Origin: Streptomyces sp. NBC_00461
Lineage (GTDB): Bacteria; Actinomycetota; Actinomycetes; Streptomycetales; Streptomycetaceae
Direction: 5' to 3'
DNA length: 64,000 nucleotides
Assembly: GCF_036013935.1 (NCBI RefSeq)
Contig: NZ_CP107902.1
Span: forward strand, 372,001 to 436,000
A program made the translations under genes and the position numbers. Shown one piece after another: positions 17,855 through 25,793 of this stretch (position 1 is the first letter of the stretch; each line of letters opens with the position of its first letter). The notes under the pieces were generated by a model. The model was not told the origin of the DNA. It did not search any database and worked only from the letters and a program-made list of their open reading frames with translations.

Positions 17855-18802
17855 TCACAGGACGGAGCGGCGGGCCAGCAGACCCAGCACCAGGAGGCCG
17901 GGGGCCATGGGCAGCCAGCCGGTCAGCAGGCGGTAGCCGATGACCGCCGAGATCGCCGTCTGCCCCGGTGCTCCGGCGGCCGTGAGCGCCAGGGCGAGCG
18001 CGGCGTCCAGCGACCCCAGTCCTCCGGGCGTGGGAAGCAGCGCCGCCGCCCCGCTGGCTACGAGGTAGGCCATCACCACATGGCTCGTGGGCAGCGCGAG
18101 ACCGAGCGCGTGGACCACGGCCACGACAACGCCCGCGTGCAGCAACGCGAACGCGACCGAGCCGCCCCACAGCGCGCAGGCCCGCCCGCGGGAGCGATGC
18201 ACCTCCCGCACGTCGGCCACGGCCCGCCCCACCGCCCGCCTGAGTCGGCGGCTGGCCGCGACCGCCAGCACGAGGGCTGCCACCGCCGCCGGCGCCAGGA
18301 CCAGCACATTCGGGACCCGCGCCGACAGCGGGACAGCGCCCGGCGAGGCCACCAGCAGTGTCACGCCCAGCACGCATCGGACGATCCCGCCGACAGCCGC
18401 CTTCACGGCCAGCGCCGTCGCCGAGCGCCTGGTGGACAAGCCACACCGCGTCAGGAACCGCAGATTGACCAAGCTCGCCCCGGCCCCCGCGGGCAGGATG
18501 TGGTTGGCTGCGCACGCCGCGAACTGCGCGGCCACCAGCCGTCCCCGCGGCAGCCGCTCGATGACCGCCCCCTGCTGCGCCACAGCCGCGCACACCCACG
18601 TGGCGACGGTGGCGCAGCAGGCGAGCAACAGCCATTCCCCATCGGCGGCGGCCAGCTGGTCGGTCCCGCTGTCGAGCGTGGCCCGGTGCACGGCGAGCAT
18701 GGCACCCGCGGCGACCAGCACCGCCAGAGTGATCCCCAACCGGAGACAGAGGCGCCTGCCCGCGGTCACGGGCACGCAGTCCGACACAGCCACCGGAGTC
18801 AC
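17855..18802 (-). CDS. Lysylphosphatidylglycerol synthase TM-region / UPF0104 membrane protein
   Basis: A 315-residue integral membrane protein with about seven to eight helices and the family hallmarks: ANHILPAGAGASLVNLRFL, and near the end SGAAALLPTPGGLGSLDAAL followed by IGYRLLTGWLP. These occur in the flippase part of MprF and in UPF0104/AglD-like proteins. GTG 18802 overlaps the TGA of the GT-C gene (GTGA), so the two are translationally coupled; upstream frame is shadow of that gene. It likely moves lipid-linked material or supports the neighbouring membrane glycosyltransferase (inference). Confidence 0.82.
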   Translation of the reverse strand: MTPVAVSDCVPVTAGRRLCLRLGITLAVLVAAGAMLAVHRATLDSGTDQLAAADGEWLLLACCATVATWVCAAVAQQGAVIERLPRGRLVAAQFAACAANHILPAGAGASLVNLRFLTRCGLSTRRSATALAVKAAVGGIVRCVLGVTLLVASPGAVPLSARVPNVLVLAPAAVAALVLAVAASRRLRRAVGRAVADVREVHRSRGRACALWGGSVAFALLHAGVVVAVVHALGLALPTSHVVMAYLVASGAAALLPTPGGLGSLDAALALALTAAGAPGQTAISAVIGYRLLTGWLPMAPGLLVLGLLARRSVL

Positions 18803-20286
18803 CGCCCCTGCCGGACGAAGGGAGCGACATAGGCGTGGAGGACGCCGGCCCTCTCCAGGGGCCAGGTGCGTGCGTAGGCGGGCGGACCGTCTCCCGGAGG
18901 GGCGAGAACCGCGACGGGTGTCCGGTGGGCGGCCTGGGTCAGTGCGGGCACCGTGGTGCTGGCGTCGTGGCCCGCGGTCTGTGCCGAGCCGCAACCGGTG
19001 TAGAAGGCGATCGGCACGGCCTCGTAGCCGCTGAGCAGGCACGGCGGCCGTACGCCGAGCGCGTGGAGGGCGGACGCGGTGCGGGACCAGTCGTCACGGT
19101 TGGCGACAGAACCGTGCACGGTGCGTTCCAGGACGACGTACTGCACGGCCAGATGGCATGCCAGGCCGGCCGCCACCAGGCTCACGGCGAGGCTCCGCGC
19201 GGTCCCCCGAGCCTGGGCGCTGACCAGGTGAGCGAGGCCGTGTGCGACAGGGAGGGCAAGCAGGGCGTAGGCGGGCAGCAGGAAGCGGGGGGCCGCGTAG
19301 CCGATGAGGAACAGGTAGGGGACAGCAGCCGTGACAGCGCAGGCCAGCGGGAGCAGGACGGGCCGGGCGTGCCGGGCGCGGACGGCGGCCACCGCGCCGA
19401 GCGCGGCGAGGACCGGCAGCGCGAACCACCACAGGGTCACCACCGGGTTGGGGGCCGATCCGGTGCAGGGGCGGCAGAGGGTGCGCCCGCCGAGACTGCG
19501 CAGCTGGTCGACCACCGCCAGGTGCCAGCCGAGGCCGCCCTGGATGCGGGAGGCGTCGGAGAGACGTTGCGAAAGGCCGCCGTAGCTCAGGTACGCCTCG
19601 ATCACCCACTCACCGGCGCCGGCCAGGAGTCCGGCGACCAGCACGGCAAGGAGGCGGGGTCGGCGCAGGGCGAGGGCGAGCAGGGGCAGTACCACGTAGA
19701 CGGCGTCCATCGGGCGCATCCACGCCATCAGCGCCGCGCCCGCGAACACACCCCACCAGGCTGCCCGGTCACCTGCGTTCGCCCGGATACGAACGAAACA
19801 GCCGACGCAGGTCAGGGCTCCTACGGCGACCCAGTAGTTGGGCATGGCCTGCGGGCCGTAGAACACCGTCACCCACAAGGAGGCGAACAAGGCGCCCGCC
19901 AGGGCCAGGACGCGCGGCATGACGTGAGCTCGCCAGACGCGCAGGGCCAAGTAGAGGGCCAGACCGGAGAGGATCGCCAGGTAGACCCGCAGAACGGTGG
20001 TGGAGTGCGACCACGACGCAATCGGCGCGACAAGGAGAGAGATGCCGCGGGCGCGGGGTGCGCTGAAGAATGCGGCGGGAACGTGGCCGCTGACCTGGCT
20101 GACGTAGACCGTCTCGTCCCAGCCGAGACCGAGATCCGGTCGTACGAGGACGAGCTGGGCAAGCGTGAAAGCCCCCGCGACGGCCGCGAGCCACGGTTCG
20201 CCCCATCGGCCCCGAGGCCGGGCGGTCCGCGGTGGGAGGCCGGTGCGAGGGGCACTGGTCTTCGTGACGTTGGAGCCGTCGGCCAT
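18799..20286 (-). CDS. Multi-pass membrane glycosyltransferase, GT-C (ArnT/GT39-like)
   Basis: A 495-residue membrane protein with about eleven helices. The first extracytoplasmic loop carries LGWDETVYVSQVSG, the acidic motif expected for the catalytic Asp-Glu of GT-C enzymes that use polyprenyl-phosphate sugars. A second conserved loop is YYGPQAMP-like (VFYGPQAMPNYW), and the C-terminus is a soluble domain ending CLLSGYEAVPIAFYTGCGS. It is the first gene of a two-gene operon with a UPF0104 protein. A 16-bp dyad like those before the GT2 gene lies 39-54 bases upstream. Probable role: transfer of a sugar from a lipid carrier to a cell-envelope acceptor. Confidence 0.8.
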   Translation of the reverse strand: MADGSNVTKTSAPRTGLPPRTARPRGRWGEPWLAAVAGAFTLAQLVLVRPDLGLGWDETVYVSQVSGHVPAAFFSAPRARGISLLVAPIASWSHSTTVLRVYLAILSGLALYLALRVWRAHVMPRVLALAGALFASLWVTVFYGPQAMPNYWVAVGALTCVGCFVRIRANAGDRAAWWGVFAGAALMAWMRPMDAVYVVLPLLALALRRPRLLAVLVAGLLAGAGEWVIEAYLSYGGLSQRLSDASRIQGGLGWHLAVVDQLRSLGGRTLCRPCTGSAPNPVVTLWWFALPVLAALGAVAAVRARHARPVLLPLACAVTAAVPYLFLIGYAAPRFLLPAYALLALPVAHGLAHLVSAQARGTARSLAVSLVAAGLACHLAVQYVVLERTVHGSVANRDDWSRTASALHALGVRPPCLLSGYEAVPIAFYTGCGSAQTAGHDASTTVPALTQAAHRTPVAVLAPPGDGPPAYARTWPLERAGVLHAYVAPFVRQGR

Positions 20287-20324
20287 CTTGCGCCTCTCGT
20301 CGTCACGCGCCCCGGAATCATCTT

Positions 20325-20340
20325 CTCCTACATTTCGTAG
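20325..20340 (-). promoter_or_regulatory. 16-bp dyad upstream of the GT-C gene
   Basis: CTCCTACATTTCGTAG matches the 14343-14358 site at 13 of 16 positions, and lies within a palindrome TCCTAC-N5-GTAGGA (20326-20342). The site sits 39 bases before the ATG, where a repressor could block the promoter. Shared with the GT2 promoter. Confidence 0.55.
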
Positions 20341-20490
20341 GAGGGACCTCTCACAGTACGGTTCGTCGGTTGGAGGCGGGTGAGAAGCGCCCCCTCACCT
20401 CTCCAAAGTGAGGGAGTTGACAGGCAGCAGCCCACACGACAGGCCCGAACGGCGTAGTGCCGACGAGCTGGAGTGGCCTCCGCCGTCCGC

Positions 20491-20788
20491 TCACCCCGTA
20501 CCGGGACGGGCGAGTTCGAGGTCGTAGGCGAAGATCACGGCCTGGATGCGGTCGCGGGCACCGATCTTGGCGAGGACCCGGCCGACGTGGGTCTTCACGG
20601 TGGACTCGGACACGACGAAGCGGGCGGCGATCTCGCCGTTGGTCCAGCCTTGCCGATGGCGACGAGGATCTCACGCTCGCGGTCGGTGAGGGAGGTCAGC
20701 CGCGGGTCCTCGCTCGCGTCGCTCCGGCCGGCGGGCACGTGCTCGGCGTACTCGTCCAGGATGCGGCGGGTGGGCGCCGGTGCGACGC
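20491..20788 (-). pseudogene. NarL/LuxR-type response regulator, C-terminal remnant with frameshift
   Basis: The minus strand encodes APTRRILDEYAE, then [17 protein letters not shown], and after a one-base deletion near 20650 [20 protein letters not shown], then [20 protein letters not shown]. This is the linker and LuxR helix-turn-helix of a NarL-family regulator. The receiver domain is missing, and the frame is broken inside the HTH. At about 20790 it abuts a 5'-truncated gene on the plus strand, the same geometry as at 15165. Confidence 0.8.
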
Positions 20789-20790
20789 AC

Positions 20791-21075
20791 CGCACCCACG
20801 ACACCGCCACCGCAATCACGGCGTTCACCCGCGAAGCCACAGTGATCGACGACGGCAACACCTACGAGGGCACCGAGGCGATCGAGGCGTGGCTCAACCG
20901 ATCCGCCACCGAATTCACCTACACCATCCACCTCACCCACGCCCAGCAGACCGACGCAACCCGCTACATCGCCACCCACCACCTCGAGGGCAACTTCCCC
21001 GGCGGCACCATCGATCTGCGCTACCAGTTCACACTCAGCGACGGCCTCATCGAACGCCTCGTCATCGAACCCTAA
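20791..21075 (+). pseudogene. SnoaL/NTF2-like protein, 5'-truncated
   Basis: About 93 residues match small NTF2-fold proteins: DTATAITAFTREATVIDDGNTYEG, EAIEAWLNRSATEFTYT, and a terminal beta sheet ending DGLIERLVIEP. The first about 15-20 residues and the start region are lost at the junction with the LuxR remnant. NTF2-like proteins bind or isomerise small molecules, but this copy has no proper start. Confidence 0.65.
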
Positions 21076-21452
21076 GTTGCCCCACGCAACCCGTTGCCGC
21101 GTATGCGCGAAGGCCGCTCGCCCCGGACCGCTGTTCCCAACCGTCGTGCCCAGCCACCCAGACCACTGGGCTGGCCAGCCCTCCAGTTCGGGAGCAAGGC
21201 ACACCTGGGGATCCAACATGAACAACTCCGAGGCCACCCCGAGCATCGGGTGGGGAAATCCAAATAGCCCCATCAAGGGAGGCCACGGGAGAGGGATTCA
21301 CCCGTGCGCGTGGGGGGCGACGCTGCGTCCTTGGTGACACGGCAGGGGAACGCGGCGGTGGAGACCAGCCACGCGGCCCCTCAACACACGGTCCTTCAAC
21401 CGTCGCCCGCCCGGGGGACCGGCTCTGTGAGCCACACGGGTGGCAGCAGGCT

Positions 21453-21707
21453 GCCGACACCGACTCCGCCCTCGACAGGATCGCCCTGGTCTCGGGGGTC
21501 GAGTCCCGTGCGACGCAACTCGGCCGGTACGCGCAGATGATGGGCGAGGATCTGGCACAGGCCGGTGACTATGTACGCCAGGCGGCACGGATCTGCGCAT
21601 CGATGCAGCACTCGTTCCTGGCGACCGCGGTGATCGCCGAACGGGTCCGCGGGACCGCCTGGGAAACCATCGCGGCCGCCCTCCGCATGGAGGCAGTCGG
21701 CGCGTAG
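21453..21707 (+). pseudogene. Hypothetical Streptomyces-type protein, C-terminal fragment
   Basis: An uninterrupted frame (ALDRIALVSGVESRATQLGRY, MMGEDLAQAGDYVRQAARIC, VIAERVRGTAWETIAAALRM) resembles the conserved end of small actinobacterial proteins of unknown function with a WEAIG-like helix-turn-helix tail. No ribosome binding site fits; the only in-frame ATGs (21537 and 21540) lie mid-helix. The flanking 21076-21452 and 21708-21998 stretches hold nothing I recognise apart from short open frames. Confidence 0.4.
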
Positions 21708-21998
21708 AAGCGGTGGGAGGGCCAGGAAGAACGGTGGCTTCACGCCTCCCGCGTGGACAGTCCGCTACGCAAAAGCCCGGACGCCTCGCGGTCACAGCCG
21801 ACCGGTACATCACTACCGACGCGCCGTACCAGTTCAGCACCGCCATGCGCCGGCCCTTGTCCGCTTCGCTGGACGCGGCCGCCCACCTCACGGGACGTGA
21901 TGCCGCCGCGGCGGACCGCGCGTTCGCCGGAACCGCCTGTTCACACTGCTCTCAGACGAGACGGTCCGTACAGGCACCTGCCAGATCACGGAACGGGA

Positions 21999-22516
21999 CT
22001 ACGTGACCTTGGAGTAGTCAGAAGTGGCCATCTGCTGCTCGATCTCCCGTGCCGTCTTCATCAGTTCGAGGGCCTCGCGGCGCAGGTCCTTGGCGCGCTC
22101 GCGCAGCTGCTTGACACGTCGGCGCTGCCAATCGCGGCTGGAGTGGTTGACGTACTGCCCGCGCGGCCCCACCAGTAGCCCTTCGGCGACCAGCCGACGC
22201 ACCGCGGCCGCGGCCTCCTTGGTGCCGATGTCGAAGGCCTGGCCGATCTCGAAGCGGGTCATGAACCGTTCGCCAGGCAGGTAGCTGCGGTGGATGACGG
22301 TGCGGATAAGCCGATACGCGCGCGCGGTCGGGGACATCGTGCCGACCCTGTACAGGCGGTAGCCCTCGTGCAGGGTCCAGGCCTCGCCAGCGAGTCTTCT
22401 GACAGGTCGTCCAGGTCTGCCTTCACCCGGTTGATCAGGCGGCGGACGCGGCGGTCCTCCTCTTCGGAGGGTATGGCCTCACTGCGGGCCCAGTCGTCGG
22501 CCTCAAACGTCGACAT
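21999..22516 (-). pseudogene. GntR-like winged-helix protein with internal frameshift
   Basis: Two frames together make one protein. The first begins MSTFEADDWARSEAIPSEEE at 22516 and runs to LSEDSL; with a one-base shift near 22395 it continues AGEAWTLHEGYRLYRVGT into MSPTARAYRLIRTVIHRSYL, LPGERFMTRFEIGQAFDIG and a helical, charged end (IEQQMATSDYSKVT). The middle is a GntR-like winged helix. The second part could start at ATG 22337 as a 112-residue protein, but the coding character of the preceding frame argues for a recent frameshift. The end of this gene is near nothing related; role unknown. Confidence 0.6.
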
Positions 22517-22579
22517 GAGCCGTTCGCGGCTGCGGAGCAGGTCGGAAAGGTAGCGCTCCAGGTCGGCGTCGCGGGTGGC

Positions 22580-22781
22580 CTAGTGCCCCGGTAGGCAACG
22601 TTTGCCCGCAAAGGAGCGGCGTCCGGTGCGTGCTCTCGGCGTGCCGGGTGCGGGCCCTCGTACTGGACGTACTTGGGTCTGTGCCCGGTGCGGCGAGTGG
22701 GGGCACCTCCCACGCCCTTAAGGCAGTGGGGGAGCGTGCCGGGCGTCGCGACGGGGCGAACGTTGCCTGCCGGGGCACTAG
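22580..22781. mobile_element. 202-bp miniature inverted-repeat element
   Basis: Terminal inverted repeats of 24 bp, 22580-22603 and 22758-22781 (start CTAGTGCCCCGG, 22 of 24 match), with similarity continuing a few bases inward. Both ends carry CTAG, which could be a 4-bp target duplication as made by IS701-group elements. Inside are self-complementary stretches (GTACTGGACGTAC region; GTGGGGGCACCTCCCAC). No coding capacity. I have the impression this repeat type is widespread in Streptomyces intergenic DNA. Confidence 0.7.
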
Positions 22782-22824
22782 CTCTCCGTCACGGCCGGCG
22801 ACGTTCCGGACAACCGCACAGAAC

Positions 22825-22842
22825 ATACCCCCAGGGGGATAC
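22825..22842 (+). promoter_or_regulatory. CsoR-type operator upstream of the permease
   Basis: ATACCCCCAGGGGGATAC is a near-perfect palindrome with the C-tract/G-tract core and AT-flanks of CsoR-family (copper or persulfide sensor) operators. It lies 40 bases before the permease start, and its right edge could serve as a -10 element (ATACTC). No CsoR gene is in the window. Confidence 0.7.
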
Positions 22843-22881
22843 TCACGGTGGACGCAACCGCCACGGGAAGGGTGCCGAGCT

Positions 22882-24066
22882 GTGGATGCGATCGGCCACG
22901 CGTTGTCCATCGCCGGGTCGATGACCTGGGAGGTCACCTGGGCACTGATCCTCGGCTTCACACTGTCCGCCGTGGTGCAGGCGGTGGTGCGCCGCTCGAC
23001 GGTCGTAGAGCTGCTCGGCGACGACCGCCCGCGCACCCTGACCCTGTCCGCCGGGCTCGGCGCGGCCTCCTCGTCCTGCTCGTACGCGGCAGTGGCGCTG
23101 GCCCGCTCGCTGTTCCGCAAGGGCGCGAACTTCACCGCGGCGATGGCCTTCGAGATCGCCTCCACCAACCTGGTCATCGAACTCGGCATCATCATGGCCC
23201 TGTTGATGGGCTGGCAGTTCACCGCGGCCGAGTTCGTCGGCGGGCCGGTCATGATCGTCGTGCTCGCCGTGCTGTTCCGGCTCTTCCTGCGCGAGCGGCT
23301 GCTGAGCCGAGCGCGTGAGCAGGCAGAGCAGGGGCTGTCCGGCTCCATGGAGGGCCACGCGGCGATGGACATGTCGGTGCAGGGCGAGGGGAGTTTCGCG
23401 CGCAGGCTGTTCTCCCGGGACGGGTTCACGTCCGTGGCGCACATCTTCGTCATGGAGTGGGCGGCGATCCTGCGCGACCTGGTGGCCGGGCTGCTGATCG
23501 CGGGTGCGATCGCCGCCTGGGTGCCGGACGACTTCTGGCGCACGTTCTTCCTGGAGGGCCATCCGCTCGCCGCCAAACTGGTCGGCCCGCTCGTCGGGCC
23601 GCTGGTGGCGATCGCGACCTTCGTGTGCTCGATCGGCAACGTGCCGCTTGCCGTGGTGCTGTGGAAGGGCGGCATCAGCTTCGGCGGTGTGATCGCCTTC
23701 ATCTACGCCGACCTGCTTATCCTGCCGATCCTGAACATCTACCGGAAGTACTACGGCGCCCGGATGGCAGCGTTTTTGCTGGTCACCTTCTTCGCCGCGA
23801 TGACCGTCGCCGGCTACGTCGTCGAGTTCTCCTTCGGCGGCCTGGGGCTGATTCCCGACCAGGCCGACGCCACGATCCCAGAAGAGGGGATTACTTGGAA
23901 CTACACGACCTGGCTCAACATCACCTTCCTGCTGCTGGCCGCGGCGCTGCTCGCACGGTTCTGGCGCACCGGCGGATCGTCCATGCTGCGGATGATGGGC
24001 GGCTCGCCCGATCACGCTGACCACGAGCACGGCCACGCCCGTATGCAGAACGGACACCATCACTGA
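22882..24066 (+). CDS. SO_0444-type Cu/Zn efflux permease (ArsP_1/COG0701)
   Basis: A 394-residue membrane permease with two similar halves. Each half carries the family Cys-containing helix motif (GAASSSCSYAAVALARS and ATFVCSIGNVPLAVVLW). A cytoplasmic linker lies between them, and the C-terminus is His-rich (HADHEHGHARMQNGHHH), suited to metal binding. GTG 22882 was chosen: GGGAAGG lies 10 bases upstream and the CsoR-like operator precedes it. The combination of SO_0444-type permease, His tail and CsoR operator supports export of copper or zinc, or a sulfur-linked role if the sensor is CstR-like. The stop overlaps a DUF6153 remnant. Confidence 0.83.
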   Translation: MDAIGHALSIAGSMTWEVTWALILGFTLSAVVQAVVRRSTVVELLGDDRPRTLTLSAGLGAASSSCSYAAVALARSLFRKGANFTAAMAFEIASTNLVIELGIIMALLMGWQFTAAEFVGGPVMIVVLAVLFRLFLRERLLSRAREQAEQGLSGSMEGHAAMDMSVQGEGSFARRLFSRDGFTSVAHIFVMEWAAILRDLVAGLLIAGAIAAWVPDDFWRTFFLEGHPLAAKLVGPLVGPLVAIATFVCSIGNVPLAVVLWKGGISFGGVIAFIYADLLILPILNIYRKYYGARMAAFLLVTFFAAMTVAGYVVEFSFGGLGLIPDQADATIPEEGITWNYTTWLNITFLLLAAALLARFWRTGGSSMLRMMGGSPDHADHEHGHARMQNGHHH

Positions 24067-24340
24067 GCCGACGTCCCACTCCTGTCCAGGAAGAGCCCGA
24101 TGACGAGCCACGGCAGCACCTCCCCCGGCCGCCCCTGCGGCGCCGGCGGGCGCTGCTGGTATTCGGGCTGCTCGCCGGACTGCGGGGCATGCACGCGCTG
24201 GCTCCGTTCGGCGGCGGCCCCAAGGACACGGGTTCGCGGCACATGACGGCCGTGGTCGGCGCCTCCGATGACGACTGTCCCAGAGACGGCCGCTGCGGCA
24301 GAGGCCACCTCCACCGACCTGCGTGTCGGGCGCGGTGAGC
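24063..24340 (+). pseudogene. DUF6153-like small protein, truncated
   Basis: From a CTG overlapping the permease stop the frame reads RRRRALLVFGLLAGLRGMHAL, then SRHMTAVVGASDDDCPRDGRCG, matching the membrane helix, His-Met and Cys motifs of DUF6153. After a frame change near 24325 the TCVSGAVS motif follows. Then similarity ends and other fragments begin. DUF6153 proteins often sit by copper genes, which fits the upstream permease (inference). This copy lacks its C-terminal half. Confidence 0.6.
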
Positions 24341-24389
24341 ACGCCTACCTGCGCTGGCGCAACGCCAACGCCCGCCGCCCGGGCGTCCT

Positions 24390-24536
24390 GGCGGTGGTGT
24401 TCCACCAGACCGCCAGCGCACCGCCCGCTCGCAGTACACGCAACGCCTCCGGGACAGACCGGCCGGGACCGGTCCACTGCCAGGACCGGGCATACGTGAT
24501 GAGGTCGCAGGAAGCCTCGGCCGGCGGCAGCGCATC
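24390..24536 (-). pseudogene. Class I SAM methyltransferase, internal fragment
   Basis: About 49 residues: LPPAEASCDLITYARSWQW, SVPEALRVLRAGGALAVWWN. This is the motif IV-to-post-motif region of small-molecule methyltransferases (DLI..W.W...........LRPGG.L). The SAM-binding motif I and the C-terminus are missing. It directly abuts a 48-bp stretch at 24345-24392 encoding AYLRWRNANARRPGVLA, similar to the transposase-tail remnant at 52082. Confidence 0.6.
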
Positions 24537-24903
24537 ATCACCTCCCCGCACCAAACACTCGACCACCACCAACGCTGTGAACGTTTCCGGTCACAGCACT
24601 AGGTATTGCAGCAGACGGGTGGCACAGGCGGACGTGGACGGACGGCGCCCGCCCCAGGACAAGAAACACTGATCACGAGGACCGATGCCCCTTTCGGTCT
24701 TCGCCCCTTTCCCCTTCGCCGACATTGCCTCAGTGCTGGTGGCCGTCTTCGGGCTCTTCCCTGGTCGCCGCCCCTCCGGACCGGACCGGACCGTGAATGA
24801 CCGGACCGGACCGTGAACGTGAACGCCGCGTTTGTGGACCGCTCCCTGGTGCCTGCGGCTCAGGAAGCCCGATCGGCCACGCTGAGGGCCGACCGATCGC
24901 ACG
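24537..24903. other. Gene-free stretch with a 20-bp tandem duplication
   Basis: No convincing gene in either strand. It contains two adjacent 20-base units, 24781-24800 and 24801-24820, identical over CCGGACCGGACCGTGAA and differing only in the last three bases. The stretch separates the fragment mosaic on the left from intact genes on the right. Confidence 0.6.
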
Positions 24904-25560
24904 TCAGTCGGGGCCGCTCCAGTCGAAGGGGAAGTACTTGCTGGACTTGCCGCTGCGGCTCCAGTTGAAGCCGAAGGCGTCGGCCTGGTCGGTGGTGGCC
25001 CGGCCCCAGGTGGCAATCTGCCCCGGGCCGACCTCGGCACCGGGGGCGTTGTGGACCTGGACCCGCGCCCCGTCAGGCGTGGTGGGACCGGTGAGGGCTT
25101 CGGCACGGGCGGTGACCCGGCCGGGGATCTCGGCACGCCACGACCCCAGGTCCTCGTCGACCTCGACGGTGATGGGAGCGACGTCCATGCCACGCATCTC
25201 GGGTCCGAACACCTCGACGAACTGCTGCGGCCAGCCGCCGGCCTCCCCACCGAAGATCGCGCCGAGTGCGGCGCGCTGCTGGTCATCGGCCCGCTCGTCA
25301 ACAAAGACAGCGGCATACGGGTCGGTGTGCTCGCCGGTCCACACGTTTCCGGTGAACGACGCGAGCATCAGGACATTCAGATCGTCGAGCCGGACCTCCC
25401 CGAACCGTCCCTCACGGATGTGCCAGGCGAGCACGCCCTCGCAATCGCCCTCGGACGGGGGCTGGGCGAATGTGCACGGGCACGGTATGGCGCACTTGCA
25501 GGCGTCGAACCAGTCACCGACCACACGCCAGGGCGGGCTGCTGCTGGTCTGCTCAGCCAT
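24904..25560 (-). CDS. DUF1326 domain protein with Cys-rich motif
   Basis: A 218-residue protein of the DUF1326 family. The N-terminus carries a CxCx3CxC cluster (Cys21, 23, 27, 29) and Cys40, likely metal ligands; the rest is a compact beta-rich domain (GVLAWHIREGRFGEVRLDDL, FGPEMRGMDVAPITVEVDED). ATG 25560 was chosen because GGAGAGGAGGAG precedes it. It is divergent from a DUF2182 membrane protein; these two families are commonly adjacent in actinobacteria and proteobacteria, so they probably act together. The function is not established; handling of a metal at the membrane is inference. Confidence 0.85.
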   Translation of the reverse strand: MAEQTSSSPPWRVVGDWFDACKCAIPCPCTFAQPPSEGDCEGVLAWHIREGRFGEVRLDDLNVLMLASFTGNVWTGEHTDPYAAVFVDERADDQQRAALGAIFGGEAGGWPQQFVEVFGPEMRGMDVAPITVEVDEDLGSWRAEIPGRVTARAEALTGPTTPDGARVQVHNAPGAEVGPGQIATWGRATTDQADAFGFNWSRSGKSSKYFPFDWSGPD

Positions 25561-25793
25561 CTCGCTCCTCCTCTCCCACCACCACGGAGCGGCGTCACTT
25601 CCAGAGTGCGCCTCGCCGACGCGAAAGCGAAGTGCCCTCCGGAGGCGAGAGGAGCTGATGGGCCCCACGCGCACAGGACGTCATGGCCTCGGTCCCCCGG
25701 CTTTTGAGACCCGTGATTGTGTGCTCTGCTGAAGATGTCTTCGGAGTGCTCGCCACGGCCGCCGGAACGGCGGGCATCCTTGGGAGGCACGCC

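Noticed and set aside
14435..18832. A 1465-codon uninterrupted plus-strand frame
   Set aside because: It runs through a reverse-strand kinase remnant, an FtsX remnant, a regulator in another frame and the antisense of a membrane gene. Only 15166-16452 has family similarity; the length is an effect of high GC content.
22580..22781. The inverted repeats read as a long terminator
   Set aside because: The arms are 150 bases apart and both end in CTAG, which fits a miniature mobile element better than a terminator.
24781..24820. 20-bp tandem pair as an origin iteron or operator
   Set aside because: Only two copies, no replication gene nearby and no promoter context. Kept as a simple tandem duplication.
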